Shown: piece by piece, positions 44,947 through 56,985 of the stretch
Layout: the number at the start of each line of letters is the position of its first letter
How positions within the stretch are numbered: the stretch's first letter is position 1
DNA from: Leptasterias polaris
Lineage: Eukaryota > Echinodermata > Asteroidea > Forcipulatida > Asteriidae
DNA: 64,000 nt
Assembly (NCBI GenBank): GCA_037783415.1
Contig: JAZGTN010000011.1
Coordinates: 310,001-374,000, forward strand
Direction: 5' to 3'
The notes under the pieces: generated by a model
Databases searched by the model: none
Told to the model about the DNA's origin: nothing
Seen by the model: only the letters and a program-made list of their open reading frames with translations
Made by a program: the position numbers and the translations under genes

Positions 44947-47900
44947 TCACTATATTGAATGATGCTAAATTCGTTTCTGGTCATATTTTTTAAAGAACTC
45001 AAACAATAAAATCGCACAGTATTGACTGAATTCATTTTCTAGGGCAGCTTTAATTTGGGCCTCACTCCGACTTTGTGACTGATTGACATTCAGAATCAAG
45101 GCCCTTTTCGAAACCATAGTTTGGGCTTGTGATTGGGCTCATCCAGGCTCTATCAGTATCAGTTATGTAGAAAACGTGCGCATTCTTACGGGGCATCAAA
45201 TAGGCGAACGGAGCCTAAGCCCAAGACCAAGCCTTGGTTTCGAAAAGGGACATATTGTCAAAAGTATGGTGGGACAAAATTCGTACAAACAATGGTTTTA
45301 GAGTTAATTGAGATCTGTGTAACAATTCATTTAGCATCCGGTATCGTCGTGTCATGAAAACACTGATGGGAGATCATGGTAATTTGGTCACGTCAGCCTA
45401 TTTACTCTGTACTCATTCACCGAAGGCCACGTTCTTAGAACTTGACACACACACACAAAAATGAAACCCGCAAATAATATCAGATGGAAGCCATAGGATC
45501 TAAATGTAGAAGTAAATAGAGGGGTTTGTACAGCCTCCTGACGATGCTCAGATATAGGTCACACCATGATGGAGGCCTTCAAGACGTCATTCAAGACGTC
45601 GTGACACTATACGAATCCTTTGGCTTGTTATGTTTATTACGGGTTCCAGGTTATACAATTCCAATTCCTCTTCATAAAAACAGATGTTATTTTATCGGGG
45701 AAAATTCCTTGAAAGTCATCATTACCTGGCGGCCTGTCTCAGCTAAGGTTCCCAGTGTTTGTTTAACCTTCAACCTTTAGCGGAGTTTTTTTGGCTTTTC
45801 AAGAATTGTGTTATGGTCACTTCTATTACGACTAAGAATCATTCTTATGGTTATAGCGAGAGTTCCTTGCTCTATGGTTATAGTAGCACGTTTGCTCTTC
45901 AACGTGGTGTGTTAAACAAACATTTTGCACAATTTCAGCCGATTTCTTTCTTTCTTTTTCTTTATTGACTTATTGTTTACTTTCACCATTCCCTTTTGTT
46001 CACGTGACTTTCTGCACGGTTGTTTTTTTTAGTTCGAAGTGTTTCGGTCACGCTGTATTGAAGGTGATAAACTACGCTGGTTGTGTTTTATAGTGAGATT
46101 TATGTGATTGAAAACTTCAGAAACAGATGGCAATATTTCTCATAGGGTACGATGTCTTTAGTGCCATTCGCCAAGCTTTAAATCACCAGTCGTTTTTATC
46201 AGTGCTTACAAAACATTATTCTAAAACCTCAAAATGCTATTTGCTGAACACTGTGACAATCATATAATGTTATGAACAAGTTGTTTTCTTTTGTTTAAGA
46301 CCAAACACTTAAAACCCCTAAAACAGCGTTGAACCGTCTTTTGAAAAAAGGCCGATTTAGATATATTGGAATAATAAAGAGTCTTTTTTCACTTTTTTGT
46401 TCTCTTTAAATATTTTATTCTCAAGAATCCCTCAAACGAATCCTTAGAAATGAATCCAAGAATTTAAGATTTATATTTTAATAAATAATATTTTATATTC
46501 AATTATGTAATCTCAAGACGAACAATCTTGCATGAGTAAAGTAACAACAGTTTGGAGGAATAATAATATACACAAAATGAATAACTATCTACTAAACAGA
46601 ATCTACATAAAAAATATATAGGTCCTGATTTGTGAAGCATTCGGTGATAAAACAAGAAAAGAGCCGACCATAACATGGAAGTGTTGACGGTAGAATAATT
46701 TACCCTACAAATGCAGTAAAAAGCTTTAAAACACTTTACGGTACGTCGAAGGATCAGCACAGAAATTTGATTCTAGAATTGAGTTTTAAAGGTACGTAAA
46801 GCATACATGCCTGTAGGTCGCAAGTGTCGTGAGAATAAGGACTTTGCCCATCTCGCGCGTCCCGTTAAAGTGCGCGAATTTGTTTCCTTAGCAATATTTG
46901 TGGGACCAATTTGGTACCAATAAGGTTTGGTTACGCGGCGAGACTTGCACGGTCTATCATCTGTCAATTATCTCGGTCAAAATTGTCCTCAATTTAAAAA
47001 AAGATTATTGTTATAATTTTACAGAGTTTTCTATAAAAAAGCAGTACTGAAATCAAAAATTAGAAAACATTGCAGCAACCTACAGGCTAAAGTTAAAGTT
47101 TCCCAATCAATGTTTGGTTTGTTTTAAATCTATACCAAAAGCATGGGGGGTGTTGAAGAAAGCATAACAATTTTGTGCAGCAAGAACAAGCTGGCGGTGA
47201 AGTAAAATAACGATGCGTTGTGTCTTCTTGAGTTGGTAACACACCACCGGTAATGAGAAGTGAAGTCAAGCGTACATAACAGAACAAAGACAGACGTACA
47301 TTAAACATTTGAAGCATTGCATGGTGGGATATCAGTTTAAGTTTCAGTTTACGGGTGATCGTTTCATTGAGAACTTTCCTGCATAAATTTGTTTTTTTAA
47401 TTTACAGCCGTAAAGCAAATTGGGGTACCAGGGACTGATTCTTTCGCTTTAAAAACATTCGTAGTTGTCTAGCCATAACCTAAACCTCATTCCGCCCTAT
47501 GCCTAAACTCAGTTTTGTACGTGACAATACGTACATTTTTAATTTGGTTGAGATTTTTGTCATGGAATTCACCACATTCTTACTGCAGTAACCCGGTACG
47601 CCATCGCGTCAGCTCAAGTTATCAACGTACGAGCAATGAGCACATACAGGGTGAACACCTTCCATTTAAATTTTTTTTTTTTTTTAATTCATGTTTCTTA
47701 AGAGTGTCTCATGAAAATCGTATAGGCTACTTGGACATGGCGAAAATCAATGACGTGGACCATTTTTGTTTGTGCGTTTTTGTGTCTGTTTTCTTCGGCT
47801 TAACTTTATGTTTTTGCTGCTGAATGCTAATGTTGTTGCGGATGTTGTTTTGTGTACGAGTCAAACACATTGGTTTCGTGTATCACACCTTATTTGACGG

Positions 47901-48700
47901 CTTATGATGGCTAGAGCTATGTTGGCCTTTAATTCACTGCATTCATTTGTTCACAGGTCTGTTGTGTCTTTTCAAATAATGCTAATACCGGTAGTTTATA
48001 CAAACCAAATCCTTCGGGGGAAAAAATATCTTTCGACAGTAATTACACTTATAAATAAGTTCTGAAAATAAACTTTCAGATGGGTTTTCATGACGTGGAT
48101 AAAGTGATTTGAATTCCAATGTTGATTACAAGTGAACTCGGGAACTGTTTTAGGGCGAAAAACTTATCAAAATGTTAACTGCAAAACATGTTATCAAACC
48201 ATATTACTCTCTGCGAAATGAAATACATTTTATGTTATTACTCTGCATGCTGCATTTTTGCCATTGTGCAAATGTTTTCTACTAATTGACGCCAATCAGT
48301 CACGATGATTCTCGTAATGTTCCAAGTTGTCAGGAGGAAATCTCAATTTGGAAAACAGGATGTTGGTGTGTTTTTGTTTGGATTTTCGGGGGCATTTTCG
48401 TATGAAATAGTCATAAGCCCGCGATAACTTTTCACACCAAGTGGTAAACAAGCTCTGATCAGTTTCAAAATAACCACCGAGTTGAAGTTGATGATCGCGG
48501 TAATGAGTCTGCCCCTAGAAGTGCACCCCTTTTTGGGGGGGGGGGGGGGGGGGGGGAGACAAACACATTTTATTTGAAGCATCGAAAGCTGTCTTCTTAA
48601 AGTGACAACCCCCGCTCCGCACCGTGATGAAAGGCGCCCCTAAAGGCTGAAGCATATCTAAAAATTAATCCTCATATCAGGAGCAAAGTTATACCATCCC
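44947..48700. other. Intergenic stretch without recognised genes
   Basis: AT-rich, with short unrelated ORFs on both strands (for example 46773-46967 minus and 47515-47823 plus) that resemble nothing I know. Poly(T) near 47670 and a 22-base poly(G) at 48535-48556. Confidence 0.6.
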
Positions 48701-48705
48701 TTTAA

Positions 48706-49050
48706 AGGGAGTTTATACTTTTGGTAAATGTCAAAGACCAGTATCCTCACTTGGTGTATCCCAACATATACATGAAACAACAAACCTGTGAAAGTTTAAG
48801 CTCAATCGGTCATTGCAATCACCAGAAAAAAGTGGGGAAAAACCTTAAGTGTTTTCACTGTTTTCAAACATCGAGTTTTCGACTCGTGAGATCAAAACTA
48901 ATTGTTTTACTCATTTCTCAAAAACTATAGCATTTAAAGCAAAAATATTTCAAAAGGAATTTCCCATCATGACCATCTTTATACCATGTAAGTTATGTGT
49001 GAATCTGTGACAATTATATTTTTACTTTTTACCAATGTTACAAACACCCT
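48706..49050. mobile_element. TTAA-flanked MITE, first of an abutting pair
   Basis: TTAA at 48702-48705 and at 49051-49054. Left end AGGGAGTTTATACTTTTGGT, right end reverse complement AGGGTGTTTGTAACATTGGT. Core AGCTCAATCGGTCATTGCAA. Shares its right-hand TTAA with the next element. Confidence 0.8.
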
Positions 49051-49054
49051 TTAA

Positions 49055-49431
49055 AGGCACTGGACACGTTTGGCAATTGTCAAAGACCAGTATTCTCACT
49101 TGGTGTATCCCAACATATGCATAAAATAACAAACCTGTGAAAATTTGGGCTCAATTGGTCATCGAAGTTGCAAGAAAATAATGAAAGAAAAAACACCTTT
49201 GTTGCACAAATTTGGGTGCTTTCAGATGCCTGAAAAAGGCTTCAGGCCTTAAGTCTTTTTCAGATTCAAATATTTTAGTGAGAAATTACCTCTTTCTCAA
49301 AAACTACGTTACTTCAGAGGGAGTCGTTTCTCACAATGTTTTATACTATCAACAGCTCTACGTTGCTCGTTACCAAGTAAGTTTTTATGCTAATATATAT
49401 TTTGAGTAATTACCAAACGTGTCCAGTGCAT
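49055..49431. mobile_element. TTAA-flanked MITE, second of an abutting pair
   Basis: Left end AGGCACTGGACACGTTTGGC, right end reverse complement ATGCACTGGACACGTTTGGT, TTAA on both sides. Internal inverted pair AGATGCCTGAAAAAGGC / GCCTTAAGTCTTTTTCAG. Confidence 0.85.
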
Positions 49432-50060
49432 TTAAGGTATTGACTGTCGGTGTACGTGGTGTGCTAGCAAAGTTAGGGCCTATGAAGGGCGTTGGAACAA
49501 ACACACTAATCTGCTTTTTTATATTTTTTTATCTCTCTCTCTTTTTTTCTTTCTTTTTTTTAATAATTATTTTCCCAATAAATTTTCCTAACGGCACCAA
49601 ATTCCCATTCGCAGGCACCTGTCCCGCTTTCCGGAACTAAACCGATGTAATAATCTGAGATATTATATAAACATTAATGTCCGCAGATGTAGGCCTAACC
49701 CAGCAATTCCAACAGGCAATTAAAGGTGCATTCTGTTTCGAGAAGGCACAGCCCGGAACATATTCTAGGTAGAGTATAGGCCTACTCTCCTTTATACCAT
49801 GCAGTTTATACAAAAACATTAAATTTATAAATTCCTTCTGAAAATCGAAGATTTCTGTGCAAATTCGAATTATTTAAGGGAGCTAATTGTTTTTTGGAGA
49901 AAAATATCTTATTATGCCTATTTTCAACATTGGGTTTCATCAACAATTTGATCTTGCGTGTCAAATTCAAAGTGTGAACACGCCGTCTCTTTCTTTGTTA
50001 TATTTATTCATTAGAAGGGGGAAATGGGTTTAAAAGTCGTCGTTATAATGTCCTTTTCCT

Positions 50061-50400
50061 TTAAAATGGTGTGTACAACATCGGTAAGATTGAAAATACA
50101 AATGTTCACAGATTTGCACATAACTTACATGGTATAAAGATGGTCATGGTGGAAAACTTCCCTTGAAATAGTTTTGCTTGAAATGCTATAGTTTTAAGGA
50201 AATTAATAAAACAATTAGTCTTTATCACTGGTGATAACATCCGATGTTAAAAAAAGTGAAATTGGGGTTTTCACTGTTTTATCATGACTCCGAAGACCGA
50301 TTTAGTAGCTTAAACGTCCACAGGTTTGTTATTTCATGTGTATGTTGGCATCAAGTGTGGATATTGGTTTTTGAAAATTACCAATGATGTACAATCAAGC
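50061..50400. mobile_element. TTAA-type MITE
   Basis: TTAA at 50061, left end ATGGTGTGTACAACATCGGT, right arm AATTACCAATGATGTACAAT. Internal order is the same as at 33531. Confidence 0.75.
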
Positions 50401-50659
50401 AAAAAACTGACAAATTAGGAAGATAAGTAGGCTGTACTATTTACTTGTGTGTCACAGCTCATTCAAGCATACAGAAAGGACCACGTCCCTTTCTCTATGA
50501 TTCAAGACGGTACAGCCAGTCATCTGTGTTGGCTACCACCACATGCATGTCGTCATCCTTTGTTGTAATAATTGTATACGGGTGAATTTTATTGACAATT
50601 TCCTTTAACCCCATTAAGCAAAGTCTTCATCAAAGACTTAATTAACAGTGTAGGGCATA

Positions 50660-51160
50660 CACTTAAAAAACACCAGGGTCAGAATCGACCCGCATTCCTG
50701 GTCTCAGGGGGAGGGGGGCCTGACCTATTTCTGGGTCAAGCTGACCCGGAAAGTGGGTTCAAAGGGATTTTAACCCGGATTCTGCGTCAGTTATACCCAT
50801 TCCTGGGTCATTTTGACCCATTTCTGCAGCCAGTTTGACCCATTTCTGTGCCAGTTTAACCCATTTCTGTGCCAGTTTGACCCATTTCTGTGCCAGTTTG
50901 ACCCATTTCTGTGCCAGTTTGACCCATTTCTGTGCCGGTTTGACCCATTTCTGTGCCAGTTTGACCCATTTCTGTGCCAGTTTGACCCATTTCTGTGCCA
51001 GTTATACCCATTTCTGTGCCAGTTTGACCCATTTCAGTGCCAGTTTGACCCATTCCTGGGTCATTTTGACACAGATTCCGGGTCATTTTCGACCCATACA
51101 TGGGTCAGGCCCCACATGACCCGGATCCAGGTCAGTTCTGACCATGACGTTTTTAGAGTG
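50660..51160. mobile_element. TA-flanked MITE carrying an internal 21 bp minisatellite
   Basis: TA dinucleotides flank both ends. The left end CACTTAAAAAACACCAGGGT and the right end (reverse complement) CACTCTAAAAACGTCATGGT are inverted repeats that continue through GTCAGAA and GACC. Inside, about 12 copies of a 21 bp unit (CCATTTCTGTGCCAGTTTGAC minus one base) occupy 50806-51070. The units resemble the element's own GACCC/GGGTC subterminal motifs. The long ORFs in several frames reflect the 21 bp period. Confidence 0.85.
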
Positions 51161-54100
51161 TATACTTGTATAAGATTGGATTACAAATCCTCAGCAAGAA
51201 CCATTGTTTTTAGTAAAGCAGTGCGATGCAGAGGAGTTGTATCATCCAAAGTGCGGCATGCAAATCACCGCCAAATCAATTTCTTTTCGTAACAAGGTAG
51301 ACCCTTTTTCACTTTCCACTTCAGCTGATATGCATAAAATTCTGCATAATTTCTCTCAAATTGCCTTACAGACCGTGAATTCTCTCACCTCGTACGTTTT
51401 CGTAAGAAAAATAAAACTGCGTGAAATACGTGTCTGTATAAAGTATAAACTGACAAGTCGTTATAATCTCAATCTGTCTACCGTAAAATCTTGAAATCGA
51501 AATGTACAGATTGGTTTATGTCTTAATGTGTCTCGGATATCTATAGCTTTGAGGTTTCGTCGAAGCAGTCGAAAATAGGATGAATATTGTCGAGCTATTT
51601 GTTTTTCAAGAAAAGGACCTCTTACAAAATGATATCTAAGGTATGCAATTTGGAGAGCATTACAGGGGAAAGCAAAACGTATAGACTGAAAACATTCGTG
51701 AACAACATAACGCTGGCGGAAAACGACGAAGATACTTCGCACGTACACATAAGGAACCATTCTTCCACGTCTTCTTGAAACATTATTAAGGCTTTTAAAT
51801 AGTCAAATATCTCGTGTCCAATAACACTTGGTTACCATAGCAACGTGAAATAAGAGCCCTGGACTCTGTTATGTAAAGATACACAATTACGGGGGAGAAA
51901 AAAAAATACGCAGACTGCCTCCATCAAGAAATCTCAAATTACAAGAAGGGCAAAAGCTATCGTATACCGACCACACTTTATGGAATCCATCAAACACTTC
52001 TCACTCGGATATTATAAGGTAAATATCAAATAATAATAGTACCCAGTACTAAAGGATAAAAATAAAAAGCAAATGCTTAGGTTCAGACTCATTTGAACCA
52101 TTTATAGTTTGTTCGTGAAGTTTGATAAACAGCCGTAAGACTATTGTCAGTAATTTGTTCTGTTGTAGTGAGGTGATCATTGTTGAAAGCTTATAAAGCA
52201 ATTTTAAAAATTCAAACATTGTGCTTGGAGTTGAACCTTCTCCAAATCTACATCAAATCCCCAAAGTGATAAGTGTTTTAATTCTTTTTACAATTTAATG
52301 AAAGTTGTAGGAAAGCACATTATGCCCAAACTGTTGTATATAGTACTGAACGCTGGGTTTTGGTTGTTCTAAATCGTTTTTGAAGCTTTAAAACTTAATA
52401 CATAGAATTATTATACTGTATGTACACTTCCGTATAATACCATTTTCACACACAGTAGTATCGTTGAATGCAAGTTATCTAATATCAACCACATGTATTT
52501 GATTTGCGTACCCATGAGTGTAGCAGTGATATAGCAGGGTCAAATAAGTAAGCATGCGTGGTTTAGCATGCTATGGGCCAATTAATCACTAAGCTTGAAT
52601 TATAAGGCCCAGGGCAGAAACTTAATTACTTGCTTAACATGATTTGATATTCATAAATCAAGTGGTCTGGGCTAAAGTTCATGGCTATTTATAACACAGA
52701 ATTATGTGCTTCGGCGCCCCTACAAGGAGCACATGCCCAATTTTACGCAAATTATTTTGTACGTCATCAAATGTGCGTCATGTGCTTACAAATAAGAAAC
52801 ACGGCAAGTTAGCATGCCTTTTGCTTTGCTTTGTTACAAGTAGTTTCTATGGAATATAAATGGAAAGAGAAACTATACTAGGGGGAGCTTCCTCAGCAGA
52901 AAACATCTGCTTAGGCTTTTTGAAAGCGGCCCTAAGCGCATGAAGCGCACAAGAGGTAAACAGCGATCACACTGGTGAAGTTGATAACGGTGTGTACATG
53001 TACATGTACCACATCTCAACCCCACCGCAACGAGTCGTGCCGTCTATCGCCACGTAACCACCGGACATCTCTTGGGTTTTCACGGTGGAAAACGTTCAAC
53101 ATTACGTACATTACATTCTCCGTAAGGCATAACCACAATAAGAAGCAGCAATTTAAGCCCACTGAATTAGCGGCCCGTTTTTCCCCATAAGGCTGATATA
53201 AATACATCACGGGTCGCTAAATCTTGTTAAAAACAAAATCTAAATTTACACCTTCTTGAAACTAAACTCGGAGTTCTTAGAAGTTACCGTACACTCATGG
53301 GTATAGCACGTTATAAACATGAAATCGTTATATTAATAATGATTAGCATATTTTAAAGAAGTTATATACATAAATTATGAAGATGCTGATACTCTGCTAT
53401 TTATTATTTTCGTTTTTTATATTTTTGAGGCGACAGAGAGAGATCAAAGTTTTTCAAGAGAATGCCAGACAGGAATGTTGAAACCATAGAGAAGGAGACT
53501 CTACCTGATCCCACTTCCCACTTAGAATATTTTCTAAACTTATTGTTGATCCCAAATCTATAATCTACACACTTCTACAGGGAGATGATATTTGGATTAG
53601 ATAAAATATCATGACGATCAACCAAAATATATGTATACTGAAGTCTCACTTTTTTTTCCTTATTTTTTTTCTTTCAATTTTTACTAATGAGTGCACCTAC
53701 GAACGCTTACAAAGGCATATAGGCTACATTTGATCAGAATAGTGTACACTTATATACATGTTAAACTTGAAAAATTTAAGGCCACTTATTCCAAAAATCT
53801 CGATATGATCACAGCTATACAAAAGCTCTAGTAGTCTTGCATTCAATTCGTAAACACAATATTGTTCGTATACCGACAACTATACTCCCTTCCGATCTGG
53901 AGAACAGAGTTCAAAGGTCAAGAGCATGCGGAGGAAATGGATTATGGCATGATATAAATATAAAGAAAAATAACATTTTATGTATATACCTATATACATG
54001 TATATATTTATATTTGTCTATGGTTTGTGTGGTCAAAGTGGGTGGTACTTTGCCCACACGTTGACTCTAGGTCCTATAGCAGGTTACCATGATAATGTCC

Positions 54101-54990
54101 CAATCGTCCAGGCGTTGTTGCGTTGTCTACATCGACGCACGTCTGATTTGTTCGCAAAATTCCGACAACAAAATGTGTATTAACCATAGTTTCTTTCTTT
54201 GATTCATGCTCGTTGTTAGTTTTACAATGTTATTTATTCCATCCAATACACATCCGTAAAGCAATGTCCTCAGATGATCTCAACACCGATGACTTCACAC
54301 ACAAGCACAAAATAAAACAATCGCGCGGAGTCCGAAATCTCAAGTGCAACTAAATTGTTAACAAAATAATGCCTTCTAAAATAATTTGCTCGTAACGTTT
54401 GTTCTTACATTGGGTTTTTATACATGAGGCACCGTAAATAGAGTCTGGTATTTTGTTCAAAGTGGTTGTCCATTTTTTTTTTTAAGACACTCGTGTGAAG
54501 CGTCGGGGTACCAGAATTTAGCACAAACTGGTGGTAATTTTAAAGCTTTGTGTGTTTAATACAAGATTGGGAACTCATTTTGACTACTCAATTCTTTAAA
54601 GATGAATGACGCCACTGGACATCGTTTATTTTGATCTTAAATGGAGATGAATTCTTGCTATAATTTTTTTCCTACTTTTTTTATATTAAACTCAGTGAAA
54701 CAACTGCGATGCTTAAATGTCCATTCACTTTGAAGAAGAGATCAGTTGCACGGGATTCGAGTAAAATTTGACCTAGCAGCCATCATGTCATTGGGGAAAT
54801 TAAGCTTCTTCGCATAGCTAGGGGTTTGACATCCAAGAAGGATTACAATAATATTCCATGGCTGGCAGCCTCACACTAAAATGATTGTGAGACGAGTTTT
54901 GAATGCCATGACATTACGAGGAGGGGGTTGGGGCGGGTGATGCTATCGAATGACGGGACGTCTTACAGCAGTTTTACCATGTTATGGCCT
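51161..54990. other. Intergenic stretch without recognised genes
   Basis: AT-rich. An X-box-like palindrome is at 51831-51844. No ORF has recognisable similarity. Confidence 0.6.
51831..51844. promoter_or_regulatory. X-box-like motif (RFX-type)
   Basis: GTTACCATAGCAAC is an imperfect palindrome that fits the RFX half-site pattern GTTRCC N2 RGCAAC. Role unknown; such sites occur by chance, and only the match is observed. Confidence 0.35.
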
Positions 54991-54997
54991 TATAGGG

Positions 54998-55346
54998 CAG
55001 ATTGCCTTCGGATTGGGCGCTTTGGGCTATACAAAAGTTAGTTTTGAAATAAATATGGGTGGAAAGATGTTTTAAATGTAGAATATACTGAATCACACAT
55101 GTATCTCTCGAAATTGTGTGGTTTTCCTTTTACTTCGTGAACTAACACGGTTCGCTATATTATACAACGAAGTTTTTGACTCCACCAAAATACATATCGT
55201 GCTATTTGATGACGTTAAAGGAAAACCAAACAATTTCGGGGGATATTTATGGGAATCATACTTTTAAAACATCTTCCCAACCGTATTCTTTTCACAACAA
55301 AAACTTTTTATAGCCCACAGCGCCCAAATCGGAAGGCAACGTGTCT
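54998..55346. mobile_element. Long-armed palindromic MITE
   Basis: Arms 54998-55135 and 55214-55346 pair: GATTGCCTTCGGATTGGGCG with the reverse complement of CGCCCAAATCGGAAGGCAAC, and TGTGTGGTTTTCCTTTTAC with GTTAAAGGAAAACCAAACA. The spacer (about 55136-55213) is unique. Confidence 0.8.
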
Positions 55347-55389
55347 GTTTAAGTCGTCCCTCAAATCAGATCAACTCACTGAGTTGGTC

Positions 55390-55590
55390 TGGAAAAGGAT
55401 GCTGTCACTATAGCAACCAAGTTTCGGATTACGGCCGTGTCCGATTTAAGCGCAAAAGGGTTGCGATAGCAATGTAGAAGCGTATACGAATGCTTCAGTG
55501 TCTTTGGCTATGGGTCTAGCTGTTGTGGCTGTCTGTTGACGTAGAGTAAGGCCCCAGTGATATAGCCGTAGCCAAAAGCTGTTGTTTCAG
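55390..55590. repeat. GGCCGTGTCCGA-type dispersed repeat
   Basis: TACGGCCGTGTCCGATTTAA and ATATAGCCGTAGCC are shared, diverged, with 34850-34970, 57600-57685 and 19290-19420. Probably another MITE family with ends rich in GGCTACGG. Confidence 0.5.
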
Positions 55591-56056
55591 ACATGTCAAA
55601 CATGCCAAAACCAAGGTCAGTGCAAAATGTCATTGCAAAAGCGCAAAGTAACGAAGTGAGATCCACTATAAAATATATCCTTCTCGGTCCCGTGTAGGCC
55701 TATCTCTCTTATGAACTCCAAAGTTCCATCGACCTTTATAACTTCACCTGGCACATTTTGCTTGTACAGAGGGACAATAGGCAGATCCCAACAAGGATTT
55801 CTCATTTTGAAGTTTGCCCTCCTTCCATGCTTTGAGCGACCATAAAACTACGTATGTATAATCAAGTCGTCCGTAATCGTTCACCGTAAAATACGAGTCT
55901 GGTACACATTAACTTTGAAATTCGGTGCACTCGTTGTCTCCAGTAGTGCCGACATTACAGCAGTGTTCCTATGTTATGCTACCTTAATATAAATAGTTGA
56001 TACGAAATGGTGTCCGTGAATGAAAGATGCTACAGAAACCTAGAGCCACCCGCGTG

Positions 56057-56985
56057 TCAATCCCTTCGTTCAGTCTCTTGTAATTTGTTATTTAGCATAG
56101 CGAGTCCTCCAACGCCCTGCCCAAGGCCAAAGGCACCGTTGCTGCTCGCATGGTGTTTTCTGTGCTGTGAGGTCTCGTACAGCTGCTTCTGCATCACGGC
56201 TAGCGACACCTTATTAGCTGCTAGGAAGTCTTTCATGCTTATCATCTCGCCGGACATACGGCGTCCGTCCGTCTCACTGTCATAGTTACTGTCCACATCG
56301 GTGATGTCCACGCCGTTTGCCACGTTGTCGTTCCGTTGCTGCTTGCTGGCCGAGTTGACCTGCCGCTGCAGATGACCCGGCGTGATTGCGTTCCGTCGCG
56401 GCCGCGGCTTTTTCCTTCGGCATTGGTTACACTCTAGTTTCTTTAGGAACCAGTTAAGGAGCTGTTTAATAACAATTGATACCACGTTATACAGCGAGTA
56501 TATACAGCACACACCAGCTGTCAGAAATACGAAATTGCCAAAGCGGTAGAGATACGGCTGTGGGTACACGCTTTGCTGACTCGTCACGAGGTCCCCGAAG
56601 CCAATAGTACTGAAAGCCACGAAGCAGAAGTAGATGCTTTCTCCATACTCCCAGCCCTCAACACTTGTGTACATGACCGATGCCACGCAGGCTATGATGG
56701 TTGAAGCAATACACAGGTAAAGCAGAACGTAGTACACGGAGGGCTTCCAACTTTCCAAGTTGTCATCAGATTGTTGGGAAGGGCGCCGGCCTGTGTTTGG
56801 TAAAACGTTTTGGTTCTGTCGACGAATTTGTCTCTCATGGCATTTCTTCATGATGAAGGCCAAAAATGTGATGAGTCGCTCAAGGAACAAGTTATAGAAG
56901 AGGATGCATGCAGCACATCCCGGCAGTCCATACGCGACCAACATGATCCGACCCTGTGTCGTGGATGGTGACGTCATGCCAAAAC
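56057..56985 (-). CDS. Two-pore K+ channel, THIK (KCNK12/13) type, last coding exon
   Basis: The exon starts after ATATTTGCAG and opens inside the first selectivity filter, its first two nucleotides completing Gly of GFGMTSP. Then M2 (GLPGCAACILFYNLFLERLI), a cytoplasmic loop, M3 (VYYVLLYLCIASTIIACVAS), second pore with TIGFGD, M4 (VFLTAGVCCIYSLYNVVSIV) and a C-terminal tail with TDGRRMSGEMISMKDFLAAN, a block strongly kept in vertebrate KCNK12/13. 309 codons including TGA at 56057. These channels carry background K+ current in the plasma membrane. The upstream exon (M1, extracellular cap, first pore helix) was not found up to 64000. Ortholog choice between KCNK12 and KCNK13 cannot be made, so no symbol is given. 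Confidence 0.93.

Noticed and set aside
50813..51292. 159-codon plus-strand ORF with a seven-residue repeat
   Set aside because: Translation of the 21 bp array inside a MITE; other frames and the opposite strand are open too.
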